Assembly: GCA_017459635.1 (NCBI GenBank)
Contig: JAFUCO010000056.1
Span: 1 to 40,166, forward strand
DNA length: 40,166 nucleotides
Source: Blautia sp.
GTDB lineage: Bacteria; Bacillota; Clostridia; Lachnospirales; Lachnospiraceae
Direction of reading: 5' to 3'
Shown: piece after piece, positions 1 to 8,800 of the stretch
Numbering within the stretch: position 1 is the first letter of the stretch
Layout: each line of letters opens with the position of its first letter
The notes under the pieces: model-generated
Seen by the model: the letters and a program-made list of their open reading frames with translations, nothing else
What the model was told of the DNA's origin: nothing
Database searches by the model: none
Position numbers and translations under genes: made by a program

Positions 1-79
1 AAGGAAGGGCAGCTATACTCGCATTTTCTGTGCCATAGGCCGAACGGTTCCGTACATATGGTCAGTCCTCCCCCTACAG
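1..79. repeat. Right half of a long inverted-repeat element, cut by the window edge
   Basis: Positions 1-79 match 29298-29376 almost base for base (for example the shared block ATACTCGCATTTTCTGTGCC with one change nearby). At 29183-29376 this sequence is the right half of a large hairpin. The left arm would lie upstream of position 1 and cannot be seen. No coding capacity is visible. Confidence 0.8.
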
Positions 80-133
80 CTGTTTGTTGGCAAGTATACA
101 AATCCATATCCAAAACACTAACTAAATGACATT

Positions 134-176
134 GGGACGGTTCTGTGTCTTAAGACAGAGAACTGTCCCCTGTCTG
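134..176. repeat. GACGGTTCTCTGTC-family repeat, inverted pair
   Basis: GGGACGGTTCTGTGTCTTAA is followed at once by its near-complement AAGACAGAGAACTGTCCC, making a loop-less palindrome at 134-169 with a CTGTCT tail. It abuts the start of the hicB relic at 179, so the repeat lies at the edge of the duplicated segment described below. Confidence 0.85.
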
Positions 177-178
177 CC

Positions 179-283
179 CCTGAACTTTATTAAGAGGCAG
201 CAGGAGCAGGGATTCCCGGGATATCGCTGAACAGTATTGTTGAAAAATCTGTCAGAGATGAGCTGAAAGCCATGAGTGGCTGA
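179..283 (+). pseudogene. Relic of the 3' end of hicB
   Basis: Translated in the frame ending at TGA 281-283, this stretch reads as the last 35 or so residues of the intact HicB at 5283-5618: it ends in the same EKSVRDELKAMSG. It has one in-frame TAA (191-193) where the intact gene has CAA, and lacks one codon. From 218 to 328 it differs from 5553-5663 at only 3 of 111 positions, and the match runs on past the stop codon into the promoter and leader. It has no start codon and is not expected to be expressed. Only the ribbon-helix-helix end of the antitoxin is represented. It is evidence of a segmental duplication rather than an independent gene. Confidence 0.85.
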
Positions 284-296
284 AAGTAAAAAATAT

Positions 297-325
297 TTGC
301 ATTTTCTCATTGAGTGGAGTACAAT
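297..325 (+). promoter_or_regulatory. Sigma-A promoter of carAB
   Basis: TTGCAT (297-302), a 17-nt spacer and TACAAT (320-325). Transcription should start near 332, giving a leader of about 95 nt before the carA ATG. The same promoter occurs before gltB at 5632-5660. Confidence 0.75.
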
Positions 326-344
326 GCTCTAAAATATAATAGGT

Positions 345-393
345 TTTGAAGCAATGGCGCTTCGGGTTTGTATGCCCGAAGTGCCTTTTTTTT
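345..393 (+). promoter_or_regulatory. ANTAR-type antiterminator/terminator switch before carA
   Basis: Two mutually exclusive hairpins are visible. Hairpin one pairs TTTGAAGC (345-352) with GCTTCGGG (359-366) around the hexaloop AATGGC (353-358), with A at loop position 1 and G at position 4. Hairpin two pairs GGCGCTTCGGG (356-366) with CCCGAAGTGCC (375-385) and is followed by eight T (386-393), a textbook intrinsic terminator. The 3' arm of the first hairpin is the 5' arm of the terminator, so stabilising the first prevents termination. ANTAR proteins are known to act this way on A1/G4 hexaloops. A clear upstream partner hairpin (P1) was not found in the predicted transcript. The ANTAR protein at 16402-16980 is the obvious candidate ligand. 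Confidence 0.72.
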
Positions 394-426
394 GCTGCAA
401 ATGATTTAGCCAAAGGGGAGAGAAGG

Positions 427-1500
427 ATGAAAACAGACAGAAAGCTGATCCTGGAGGATGGAAGTGAATATTATGGAACCGGGTTTGGTTCGGGAAAGGA
501 TGTTGTGTGTGAGGTGGTTTTCAACACTTCCGTGGTCGGATACCAGGAAATCCTTTCAGATCCTTCCTATACCGATCAGGCAGTGGTGATGTCATACCCG
601 ACGATCGGTAATTATGGGATAACAGAAGAAGATTTTGAGAGCAGAAGGATCGCGCCCTCGGCCTTTATTGTGAGGGATGTATGCAGAAATCCCTCTAATT
701 TCCGATCTACTCTTTCTGTGGAGGAACTGCTGGAGGAGAATGATATTCCCGGAATCAGCGGAGTGGATACCAGAAGACTTGTCCGCAGCATCAGGGAATA
801 TGGAACCCGCAGAGGTCTGGTTACAGATTCAGATACTCCCGTTCAGGAAGGGCTTGAGCGTATCCGGGCCGCGGATATTCCTCATGATGCAGTACGCCGC
901 AGCAGCTGCAGGAAAAAATGGTACAGCCGTACAGCAAATCCCCGTTTTAATGTAGTTATCATTGACTGCGGGATGAAGGCAAATATTGTGCGGGCATTAA
1001 ACCGGAACCGATGCAATGTAACCATAGTTCCTTATGACACCGGGCACGAGGAGATCCTTGCGCTTTCTCCTGATGGAATCCTTGTTTCGAACGGTCCCGG
1101 TGATCCTCAGGATGTTCCGGAGGTGGTATATACATTGCAGAATATCATCGGGAAATGTCCGATATTCGGGATATGCCTTGGCCACCAGCTGCTTGCCCTT
1201 GCTTATGGCGCAAAAACCTATAAGCTGCCCTTTGGCCACCGGGGAGGAAATCATCCTGTGAAAGAGCTGCGGACCGGACGTATTTACGTCACAAGCCAGA
1301 ATCACAGCTATGCAGTTGATGAAAAGAGCCTTTCGAATACCGGGCTTAAAGTGTCCCATTTTAACCTTATTGATCATACAGTAGAAGGGCTGTTCAGTGA
1401 AAAAGATGCTGTTTTCTCGGTACAGTTCCACCCGGAAAGCGCTCCGGGGCCACAGGATGCCATTGATCTGTTTGAAGCATTCACGGCTATTATGCCTTAG
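427..1500 (+). CDS. carA: Carbamoyl phosphate synthetase small (glutaminase) subunit
   Basis: CarA hydrolyses glutamine and channels ammonia to CarB for carbamoyl phosphate, the precursor of pyrimidines and arginine, in the cytoplasm. The 357-residue protein has the CarA N-terminal domain (LEDGSEYYGTGFG, VGYQEIL) and a C-terminal class I amidotransferase domain with nucleophile C250 in GICLGHQ and the His335/Glu337 pair in QFHPES. I chose the ATG at 427 because a purine-rich GGGGAGAGAAGG lies just before it; the longer frame from the TTG at 346 would run through the terminator hairpin. carB follows after 123 nt. Expression is probably set by the leader switch at 345-393, which would tie glutamine-consuming carbamoyl phosphate synthesis to nitrogen status. 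Family assignment is very secure. Confidence 0.97.
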   Translation: MKTDRKLILEDGSEYYGTGFGSGKDVVCEVVFNTSVVGYQEILSDPSYTDQAVVMSYPTIGNYGITEEDFESRRIAPSAFIVRDVCRNPSNFRSTLSVEELLEENDIPGISGVDTRRLVRSIREYGTRRGLVTDSDTPVQEGLERIRAADIPHDAVRRSSCRKKWYSRTANPRFNVVIIDCGMKANIVRALNRNRCNVTIVPYDTGHEEILALSPDGILVSNGPGDPQDVPEVVYTLQNIIGKCPIFGICLGHQLLALAYGAKTYKLPFGHRGGNHPVKELRTGRIYVTSQNHSYAVDEKSLSNTGLKVSHFNLIDHTVEGLFSEKDAVFSVQFHPESAPGPQDAIDLFEAFTAIMP

Positions 1501-1623
1501 GAGAGCGGCTCAAAAGCCAGCCGGCAGGATACAGACTGCCTGGAACGGATAGAGAATGCCAAAACAGTTTATAAAGGCTGTACAGGTATTTATAAAAAAA
1601 CAATGATGATTCGGAGGTTATAC

Positions 1624-4600
1624 ATGCCTAGAAGAACAGACATTAAGAAAGTGATGGTCATAGGTTCCGGGCCGATCGTGATCGGACAAGCGGCAGAGTT
1701 TGATTATGCAGGTACTCAGGCATGTCTGGCGCTGAAGGAAGAGGGGTACGAAGTGATCCTGGCAAATTCCAATCCGGCTACGATCATGACAGACCATTCC
1801 ATTGCGGACAAAGTTTATATGGAACCGCTGACGCTGGAGTACATGGCCAGGATATGCAGATATGAAAGACCGGATGCCGTCCTGCCGGGGCTGGGAGGTC
1901 AGACCGGGCTGAATCTTTCCCTGGAGCTTTACGACAAAGGAGTATTAGAAGAATGTGAGATAGAACTTCTTGGAACTGACGCAGCAAGCATAAGGAAGGC
2001 TGAAGACAGGGAGCAGTTCAAAGAACTGTGTCTGGAGCTGGGAGAACCTGTGATCCCATCAATTATCACTGCAGACATTGAAGAAGGAGTGAAAGCAGCA
2101 GCGGAGATAGGTTATCCGGTCATCCTTCGTCCGGCCTTCACCCTCGGAGGCACCGGAGGCGGTTTTGCCTACAGTGAGGAGGAAATGAGGGAGAGAATGC
2201 GGAACGCTCTGGAGTGTTCGCCTGTCAGTCAGGTATTGGTAGAAAAAAGCATACGCGGTTACAAGGAAATAGAGTATGAAGTGATCCGGGATGCAAATGA
2301 TACAGTTATCACAGTATGCAATATGGAAAATCTGGATCCTGTAGGGATCCACACAGGTGATTCGGTTGTCGTTGCGCCCAGCCAGACCCTTACCAATAAA
2401 GAATATCAGATGCTGAGGGAAAGCGCTATAAGGATCATCCGGGCGCTAAAGGTAAAGGGAGGGTGCAATGTCCAGTTTGCCCTGGATCCGGAATCTTTTG
2501 ATTACTATGTGATCGAGGTAAACCCAAGGGTATCACGTTCTTCCGCCCTTGCTTCCAAGGCCACAGGTTATCCCATAGCAAGGGTATCTGCAAAGATCGC
2601 GGTGGGAATGAACCTTTCTGAGATCATGCTTGCCAATACGCCGGCCTGCTTTGAACCGGCACTCGACTATGTTGTGACAAAGATGCCCAGGTTTCCGTTT
2701 GATAAATTTACACTTGCCTCGAATGTCCTGTCTACACAGATGAAAGCGACCGGGGAGACCATGAGCATCGGCAGAACCCTGGAGGAGAGCCTGCTTAAGG
2801 CCATAAGGTCTCTGGAGGACGGGAAAAACCATATTCATCTTGCGAAATTTGATGTACAGACTCTCTCGGATAAACCGGCTCCGGAAAACCGGAAGGAAGC
2901 AGTTAAAAAACTTCTTCATTATATCGAAGAAGGGACAGATGACAGGATCTATGCTATCGCAGAGCTGCTCTGGCTGGGAGTGGATCCGCAGGTTATTTAT
3001 TCCCGGACACGTATCGATCTTCTTTTCCTGGATGTGATCCGCAGTATTGTAGAATTTGAGAAGAGGCTTGAGAAAGCCGCACAGTGGAAAGAGAAAACCG
3101 GGAACATACAGATACCGGCGTTGTCAGCTTTTGATAGAGCAAAGAAGATAATAGATGAAGAACTGCTGCGTGATGCCAAGCGGATGGGCTTTTCTGATTC
3201 CTATATTGCCGAGCTGACCGGCTGCCGGGAGCAGGATGTGTGGAAGCTCCGGCGGGAATACAGTATCTTTCCGGTATACAAGATGATCGATACGTGCGCA
3301 AGCGAATTCAAAAGCTATGTGCCCTATTTTTACTCTACATATGAGGAGGAGAACGAATCGATAGTTTCCGAAAACAGCAAGATAATAGTCCTGGGTTCGG
3401 GTCCTATAAGAATAGGGCAGGGAGTGGAATTTGATTATTCAACGGTTCATGCTGTAAAGACCATACATGAGCTTGGATATGAAGCTATTGTGGTCAACAA
3501 CAATCCGGAGACAGTTTCAACCGATTATACTACGGCAGATAAGCTGTATTTTGAGCCTCTCACTGCAGAGGATGTGATGAACATTGTTAATCTTGAGAAG
3601 CCTCTGGGGGTGATAACTTCGCTTGGAGGTCAGACAGCAGTAAATCTGGCTGAGTCTCTGGCAGAGAGGGGAGTTCATATCATAGGTACCTCCCCGGAAG
3701 CGATCTTCTCTGCAGAGGATCGTGACGCATTTGAAAAAGTACTTGAAAAAGCCGGCATACCCCATCCTGAGGGGAGTGCTGTCAGCAGCGTCCCGGAAGG
3801 GATAAGGGAGGCAGAAAGGATTGGATATCCGGTTCTGGTACGACCAGGCTTTGTCCTGGGAGGAAGGGCTATGGAGATCGCAGCCAACGAGTCCATGCTC
3901 AGAAAATATCTGGAGCAGGCTGAAGCGGTAGATGAAAAACGTCCGGTCCTTGTAGATAAATACGTCGTTGGGAAAGAAGTGGAGGTAGATGCGGTCTGTG
4001 ACGGAAAGGAGGTTTTTCTTCCCGGAATTATGGAACTGGTGGAGCGTACCGGAGTTCATTCCGGAGACAGCATCAGCGTATATCCTCCTTTTTCCATTTC
4101 GGAGAAGGTATGTGAGGTGATCGCGGATCATACCAGGCGGCTTGGCCTGGCAATCGGAATTATCGGACTGTACAATATCCAGTTTATTGTTGACAGAGAT
4201 GAGAATGTATATATCATCGAAGTAAATCCCAGAGCCTCCAGAAGTGTACCGTTTCTCTCAAAATCTACAGGAATCCCGCTTGTGGATATTGCGGTAAAGA
4301 CCATGCTTGGAATTTCGCTTTCTCAGCAGGGACTTTCCGGGAAGACCGTTCAAAGAAAGGACAGATGGTATGTGAAGGCCCCGGCATTCTCCTTTGCAAA
4401 GCTGAACGGGATGGATGCGTACCTTTCACCGGAGATGAAGTCAACCGGGGAAGCCATCGGATATGACATAAGCCTGAAAAGAGCTTTATACAAGGCGCTT
4501 CAGGCTTCAGGGATCAAGATGAAGGAATATGGAACCGTAGTGGTGACTCTGGCGGACGAGGATAAAAAAGAGGCGCTGCCGCTGGTAAGAAGATTCTACG

Positions 4601-4905
4601 CGCTGGGCTTTAACATAGAAGCGACAGCCGGAACCGGAGAATACCTGAAAAAGAACGGTATCCATACCAGGATCCGCGGCAAGATAAGTGAGGGGAGCCA
4701 TGAGATCCTGGATTCGATAAGCGCCGGGTATGTCAGCTATATCATTAATACGAGGGCTATCTATTCGGGCATTCATTATGAAGACGGCGTACAGATACGT
4801 CAGTGCGCAATCCGTAACGGAGTGACCATGTTTACTTCACTGGATACAGTCAGGATACTGCTGGATGTGCTTGAGGAGATCACACCGCGGATAAGCACGA
4901 TATGA
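1624..4905 (+). CDS. carB: Carbamoyl phosphate synthetase large subunit
   Basis: CarB uses ammonia from CarA, bicarbonate and two ATP to make carbamoyl phosphate. The 1093-residue protein is slightly longer than the usual 1060-1075 and has the two homologous halves: each begins with a VIGSGPI/VLGSGPIRIGQ-type motif and a phosphate-binding EFDY segment, followed by an ATP-grasp domain (the first with RPAFTLGGTGGG, the second with RPGFVLGGRAME), then an MGS-like allosteric domain near residues 940-1070. The start at 1624 is preferred over the upstream ATGs because CGGAGG sits 6 nt before it. It is co-transcribed with carA. Its 3' flank carries a copy of the GACGGTTCTCTGTC repeat that may serve as the end of the transcript. 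Confidence 0.97.
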   Translation: MPRRTDIKKVMVIGSGPIVIGQAAEFDYAGTQACLALKEEGYEVILANSNPATIMTDHSIADKVYMEPLTLEYMARICRYERPDAVLPGLGGQTGLNLSLELYDKGVLEECEIELLGTDAASIRKAEDREQFKELCLELGEPVIPSIITADIEEGVKAAAEIGYPVILRPAFTLGGTGGGFAYSEEEMRERMRNALECSPVSQVLVEKSIRGYKEIEYEVIRDANDTVITVCNMENLDPVGIHTGDSVVVAPSQTLTNKEYQMLRESAIRIIRALKVKGGCNVQFALDPESFDYYVIEVNPRVSRSSALASKATGYPIARVSAKIAVGMNLSEIMLANTPACFEPALDYVVTKMPRFPFDKFTLASNVLSTQMKATGETMSIGRTLEESLLKAIRSLEDGKNHIHLAKFDVQTLSDKPAPENRKEAVKKLLHYIEEGTDDRIYAIAELLWLGVDPQVIYSRTRIDLLFLDVIRSIVEFEKRLEKAAQWKEKTGNIQIPALSAFDRAKKIIDEELLRDAKRMGFSDSYIAELTGCREQDVWKLRREYSIFPVYKMIDTCASEFKSYVPYFYSTYEEENESIVSENSKIIVLGSGPIRIGQGVEFDYSTVHAVKTIHELGYEAIVVNNNPETVSTDYTTADKLYFEPLTAEDVMNIVNLEKPLGVITSLGGQTAVNLAESLAERGVHIIGTSPEAIFSAEDRDAFEKVLEKAGIPHPEGSAVSSVPEGIREAERIGYPVLVRPGFVLGGRAMEIAANESMLRKYLEQAEAVDEKRPVLVDKYVVGKEVEVDAVCDGKEVFLPGIMELVERTGVHSGDSISVYPPFSISEKVCEVIADHTRRLGLAIGIIGLYNIQFIVDRDENVYIIEVNPRASRSVPFLSKSTGIPLVDIAVKTMLGISLSQQGLSGKTVQRKDRWYVKAPAFSFAKLNGMDAYLSPEMKSTGEAIGYDISLKRALYKALQASGIKMKEYGTVVVTLADEDKKEALPLVRRFYALGFNIEATAGTGEYLKKNGIHTRIRGKISEGSHEILDSISAGYVSYIINTRAIYSGIHYEDGVQIRQCAIRNGVTMFTSLDTVRILLDVLEEITPRISTI

Positions 4906-4962
4906 AAATGAAAACACAGGGGAAACCATAAAGACCGTTCTTTGCCTTGAGAAGCAAAAAAG

Positions 4963-4990
4963 TAAGACAGAGAACCGTCCCCTTGTCTTA
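4963..4990. repeat. GACGGTTCTCTGTC-family repeat between carB and hicA
   Basis: TAAGACAGAGAACCGTCCCC followed by TTGTCTTA. A single copy with short outer TAAGACA/TGTCTTA complementarity, lying directly before the hicA promoter. Confidence 0.85.
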
Positions 4991-4996
4991 TTTTGC

Positions 4997-5025
4997 TTGA
5001 CAAAGGTACTGAAACATAGTACTAT
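4997..5025 (+). promoter_or_regulatory. Promoter of hicAB, predicted leaderless start
   Basis: TTGACA (4997-5002), a 17-nt spacer and TACTAT (5020-5025). Only six bases separate the -10 box from the hicA ATG at 5032, so the transcript should begin at or within a base or two of the start codon. Confidence 0.7.
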
Positions 5026-5031
5026 AAAAAC

Positions 5032-5286
5032 ATGAACAGCAAGAATAGAAAAACATATAGAGAAATATACACTGATCCTGTTAAAGCAGATATAGCCTGG
5101 TCTGACATTGAAGCCCTGTTTTCTGCACTGGGAGCAAAAATATCCGAGGGAAATGGTTCCCGGGTTCGAGTTGAACTGAATGGAGAAAGGGCTGTTTTTC
5201 ACAGGCCATATCCTGAGAACAATACAGATAAAGGAGTTGTAAAATCAGTTCGCAGATTTTTGGAGAATGCAGAGGTGGAGATATGA
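5032..5286 (+). CDS. hicA: HicA-type mRNA interferase toxin
   Basis: An 84-residue small basic protein with the HicA dsRBD-like pattern: a DIEALFSALGAKISEG helix, then GSRVRVELNG, FHRPYP and a closing VVKSVRRFLENA helix. HicA toxins cleave mRNA and are neutralised by HicB. The family's usual catalytic His follows GS (GSH); here that position is Arg and a His is found later in FHRP, a pattern I believe typifies a HicA subfamily, although I cannot confirm activity. No Shine-Dalgarno is present and the promoter -10 box ends at 5025, so translation is probably leaderless. The stop overlaps the hicB start by 4 nt. The pair sits between carB and the gltB leader. Confidence 0.85.
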   Translation: MNSKNRKTYREIYTDPVKADIAWSDIEALFSALGAKISEGNGSRVRVELNGERAVFHRPYPENNTDKGVVKSVRRFLENAEVEI

Positions 5287-5618
5287 TGAATTATAAAGGT
5301 TATATCGGAAAAGTCGAATATGATGACGAAAACCGTATCTTTACCGGAAGTGTCATAAATGTCAGAACGGTTATTACATTTCAGGGAAGGACGGTAGATG
5401 AGATTGAAGATGAGTTTAAAGCATCTGTAGATGATTATCTGGAGTGGTGCAGGGAGGATGGGATAGAGCCGGAGAAACCCTACTCCGGGAAGTTCAATGT
5501 CAGGTTTACACCAGAGCTTCATCAACAGGCAGCAGTAGGAGCAAGGATTCTTGGGATATCGCTGAACAGTTTTGTTGAAAAATCTGTCAGAGATGAGCTG
5601 AAAGCCATGAGTGGCTGA
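5283..5618 (+). CDS. hicB: HicB-type antitoxin with C-terminal ribbon-helix-helix domain
   Basis: A 111-residue protein with the HicB partial RNase H-like fold (YIGKVEYDDENRIFTGSV, then FQGRTVDEIEDEFKASVDDYLEWC) and a C-terminal RHH DNA-binding segment (FTPELHQQAAVGARILGISLNSFVEKSVRDEL). It should bind and block HicA and repress the hicAB promoter. ATG at 5283 overlaps the hicA stop (ATGA); a second ATG at 5286 is equally near the GAGGTGGAG ribosome site at 5272-5280. The sequence from about residue 76 to the stop and on through the next leader is duplicated at 179-396, so the gene end carries the gltB promoter region directly behind it. Confidence 0.9.
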   Translation: MMNYKGYIGKVEYDDENRIFTGSVINVRTVITFQGRTVDEIEDEFKASVDDYLEWCREDGIEPEKPYSGKFNVRFTPELHQQAAVGARILGISLNSFVEKSVRDELKAMSG

Positions 5619-5631
5619 AAGTAAAAAACAT

Positions 5632-5660
5632 TTGCATTTTCTCATAGAGTGGAGTACAAT
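5632..5660 (+). promoter_or_regulatory. Sigma-A promoter of gltBD
   Basis: TTGCAT (5632-5637), a 17-nt spacer and TACAAT (5655-5660), starting 14 nt after the hicB stop. It is identical in its boxes to the carA promoter. Start of transcription is expected near 5667. Confidence 0.75.
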
Positions 5661-5680
5661 GCTATAAATACATAATGATG

Positions 5681-5728
5681 TTGAAGCAAAGGCGCTTCGG
5701 GTTTTCATGCCCGTAGTGCCTTTTTTTT
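5681..5728 (+). promoter_or_regulatory. ANTAR-type antiterminator/terminator switch before gltB
   Basis: TTGAAGC (5681-5687) pairs with GCTTCGG (5694-5700) around the hexaloop AAAGGC (5688-5693), A at position 1 and G at position 4. The alternative terminator pairs GGCGCTTCGGG (5691-5701) with CCCGTAGTGCC (5710-5720) and is followed by eight T (5721-5728). It has the same logic as the carA leader, with changes between the two copies that keep both hairpins and the A1/G4 loop positions. Confidence 0.72.
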
Positions 5729-5766
5729 CTGTTAAGGCTCAGCGCTTGCGGCTGAGCTGTGAACAG
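5729..5766 (+). other. Hairpin between the gltB terminator and the gltB ribosome site
   Basis: GGCTCAGC (5736-5743) pairs with GCTGAGCT (5751-5758), with an outer CTGTT/AACAG pair (5729-5733 and 5762-5766). It has no counterpart before carA. It lacks a T-run. Its role is unknown. Confidence 0.5.
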
Positions 5767-5807
5767 CCTTTTTATAAAAGAAAAAGCACAGGGGCGGAGG
5801 TGGCTGA

Positions 5808-8800
5808 ATGGAAAATCTGTTTGAGAAGATACAGCGTGAAGGACTGTATGATACTTCCTTTGAACACGATAACTGCGGTATCGGCGCTGTCATAGATGTG
5901 CAGGGACGCAAAGATCATAGACTGGTGGATGATGCCCTTTCGATCGTGGAGAATCTTGAGCACCGGGCCGGCAAGGACGCGGAGGGGAAAACCGGGGACG
6001 GGGTAGGAATTCTGACACAGATCCCTCATCGTTTTTTTGTGAAAAAGCTGAAGGAACAGGGAATACTTCTTCCGGAAGAGCGGCAGTATGGTGTTGGAAT
6101 ATTCTTTTTCCCGCAGGATGACCTTGAAATGAGACAGGCCAGATCCATGTTCGAGGTTATCACCAGAAAAGCCGGGATCCGCATTCTGGGATGGAGGAAG
6201 GTGGAATCTGATCCGTCGGTGCTTGGGAAGAGAGCCCGGGAATGCATGCCGAATATCTGCCAGGTTTTTGTGGAAAGACCATCTCAGGCTGGGCAGGACA
6301 TCGACTTTGACAGGATGCTCTACATAATCCGGCGGGAATTTGAACAGAGCTGTGTCAGTACCTATGTGCCTTCATTTTCCTGCCGTACTATCGTCTACAA
6401 GGGGATGTTCCTTGTGAGGCAGCTGCGCACATTTTTTACAGATCTGATGGATCCGGATTATGAATCAGCGATCGCGATAGTCCACTCGCGTTTTTCCACC
6501 AATACCATGCCGAGCTGGAACAGGGCTCATCCTAACCGCCTGATCGTACATAACGGCGAGATCAACACCATAAAGGGTAATGTAGATAAAATGCTGGCCC
6601 GGGAAGAGACCATGCACACTTCACTGTTTTCCGAGGAAGACATGACCAGAGTCCTTCCGGTAATCTCCCAGAGCGGTTCCGATTCCGCGATGCTTGACAA
6701 TACCCTGGAATTCCTGATGATGAGCGGGATGGAACTCCCGCTTGCGGCAATGATCCTCATCCCGGAGCCGTGGGCGCATAATGAGACCCTTTCGCAGGAG
6801 GAGAGGGATTTTTATCAGTATTATGCGACCATGATGGAACCGTGGGACGGCCCGGCTTCTATACTTTTTTCGGACGGGGACGTGATGGGAGCCATCCTGG
6901 ACCGCAATGGGCTGAGACCCTCCCGGTATTACGTGATGGATGACGGAAGGCTTATCCTCTCTTCAGAGGTCGGGGTGCTGGAGCTTGACGAGAGCCATAT
7001 TGTTAAGAAGGAACGGCTGCATCCGGGCAAAATGCTCCTGGTGGATACAAAACAGAAAAGGATCCTGGGGGATGAAGAGATCAAGGAGACCTATGCGAAA
7101 GCACAGCCTTTTGGTGAATGGCTTGACAGTCATCTGCTGCAGCTTTCAGATCTTAAGATACCCAACAAAAAGGTTCCGTCATTTTCTGATATAGAGAGGA
7201 AAAAGCTTCAGAAAGCTTTTGGATACACATGGGAAAACTACCATGATGGAATACTGTCGATGGCTCTTTCGGGTACCGAACAGATCGGCTCCATGGGCGT
7301 GGATACACCGATTGCGGCACTTTCCGGGACTTATCAGCCGCTGTTTTATTATTTCAAGCAGCTTTTTGCACAGGTGACAAATCCGCCCATCGATGCCCAG
7401 CGGGAGGAGATAGTGACATCCAGGACTGTCTATGTGGGGAAGAACGGAAATCTGCTTGAACAGAAGCCGGAGAACTGTCATGTGCTGAAGATCAACAATC
7501 CGATCCTCACTGACCTGGATCTTCTGAAGATCCAGAATATGAATCAGGAAGGCTTCCGGGTGGCAAAGGTTTCCACACTGTTCTATAAAAGTACGCCGAT
7601 GAAACGCGTACTGCAGCATCTGTCTGTAGAAGTGGATAAAGCATACCGGCAGGGGGCAAATATACTTATACTTTCAGACCGGGGAGTTGATGAGAACCAC
7701 GTGGCGATTCCGTCCCTGCTGGCGGTGGCGGCTGTCCACAAGCATCTGGTAGATACCAGGAAATGTACCGCGATGTCCATTATACTGGAGTCAGGCGAAC
7801 CCTGCGAGGTACATCATTTTGCCCTGCTTCTCGGATATGGAGCTTCGGCAGTAAATCCCTATCTTGCCCATGCCACTATTGCGGAGCTGGTTTCTGAGGA
7901 GCTGCTGGATAAGGATTATTACGCGGCTGTGGAGGACTATGACAGGGCAATACTGTTCGGCATAGTCAAGATCGCTTCCAAGATGGGCATCTCAACGATA
8001 CAGTCCTATCAGGGGAGCAAGATATTTGAGGCCATCGGGATATCGGAGGATGTGATTCAGACCTGTTTTACCGGAACTGTGAGCCGTGTGGGCGGGGTCA
8101 CTCTTCAGGATATCGAAAAGGCCTGCGACGAGCAGCACAGCCGGGCCTTCGATCCCCTGGGGCTGCCCTCCGATCTTGAGCTGACGGCAGCAGGAAGGCA
8201 CAAAGCGCGAAGTCAGGGGGAAAACCACCGGTATAATCCGCAGACTATTCATATGCTGCAGCGTTCGGTGAGGGAAGGAAGCTACGAAGAATATGTTCAG
8301 TACACCCGCATGGTAGACAGCGAGAATACAGGCTATCTCAGAAGCCTGCTGGATTTCCGGTATCCTGATAAAGGGATCGACATTTCAGAGGTTGAAAGTG
8401 AAGAATCAATTGTACAGCGTTTCAAGACGGGAGCAATGTCCTATGGCTCGATCTCGGAGGAGGCGCATGAGACACTTGCCATTGCCATGAACCGCCTGCA
8501 TGGAAAATCTAACAGCGGGGAAGGCGGGGAGAGCGAGGAAAGGATCAGGTCAGCAGGAACAGAAAATGACCGCAGCTCTGCAATCAAGCAGGTTGCAAGC
8601 GGCCGGTTCGGCGTGACAAGCCGTTACCTGGTAAGCGCTAAGGAGATCCAGATCAAGATGGCACAGGGAGCAAAGCCGGGTGAAGGCGGTCATCTTCCGG
8701 GCAAAAAGGTCTATCCGTGGATCGCCAGGACAAGACACTCTACGCCGGGTGTGAGCCTGATCTCACCGCCGCCGCATCATGACATATATTCGATCGAGGA

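Noticed and set aside
303-320. Hexaloop ATTGAG (and ATAGAG before gltB) as the ANTAR P1 hairpin
   Set aside because: It also has A1/G4 but lies in the promoter spacer, so it would not be transcribed from the promoter I see, and its closing pairs are poor.
346-426. Longer carA frame from TTG 346
   Set aside because: It would translate the terminator/antiterminator hairpins, has no ribosome site, and adds 27 residues with no CarA similarity.
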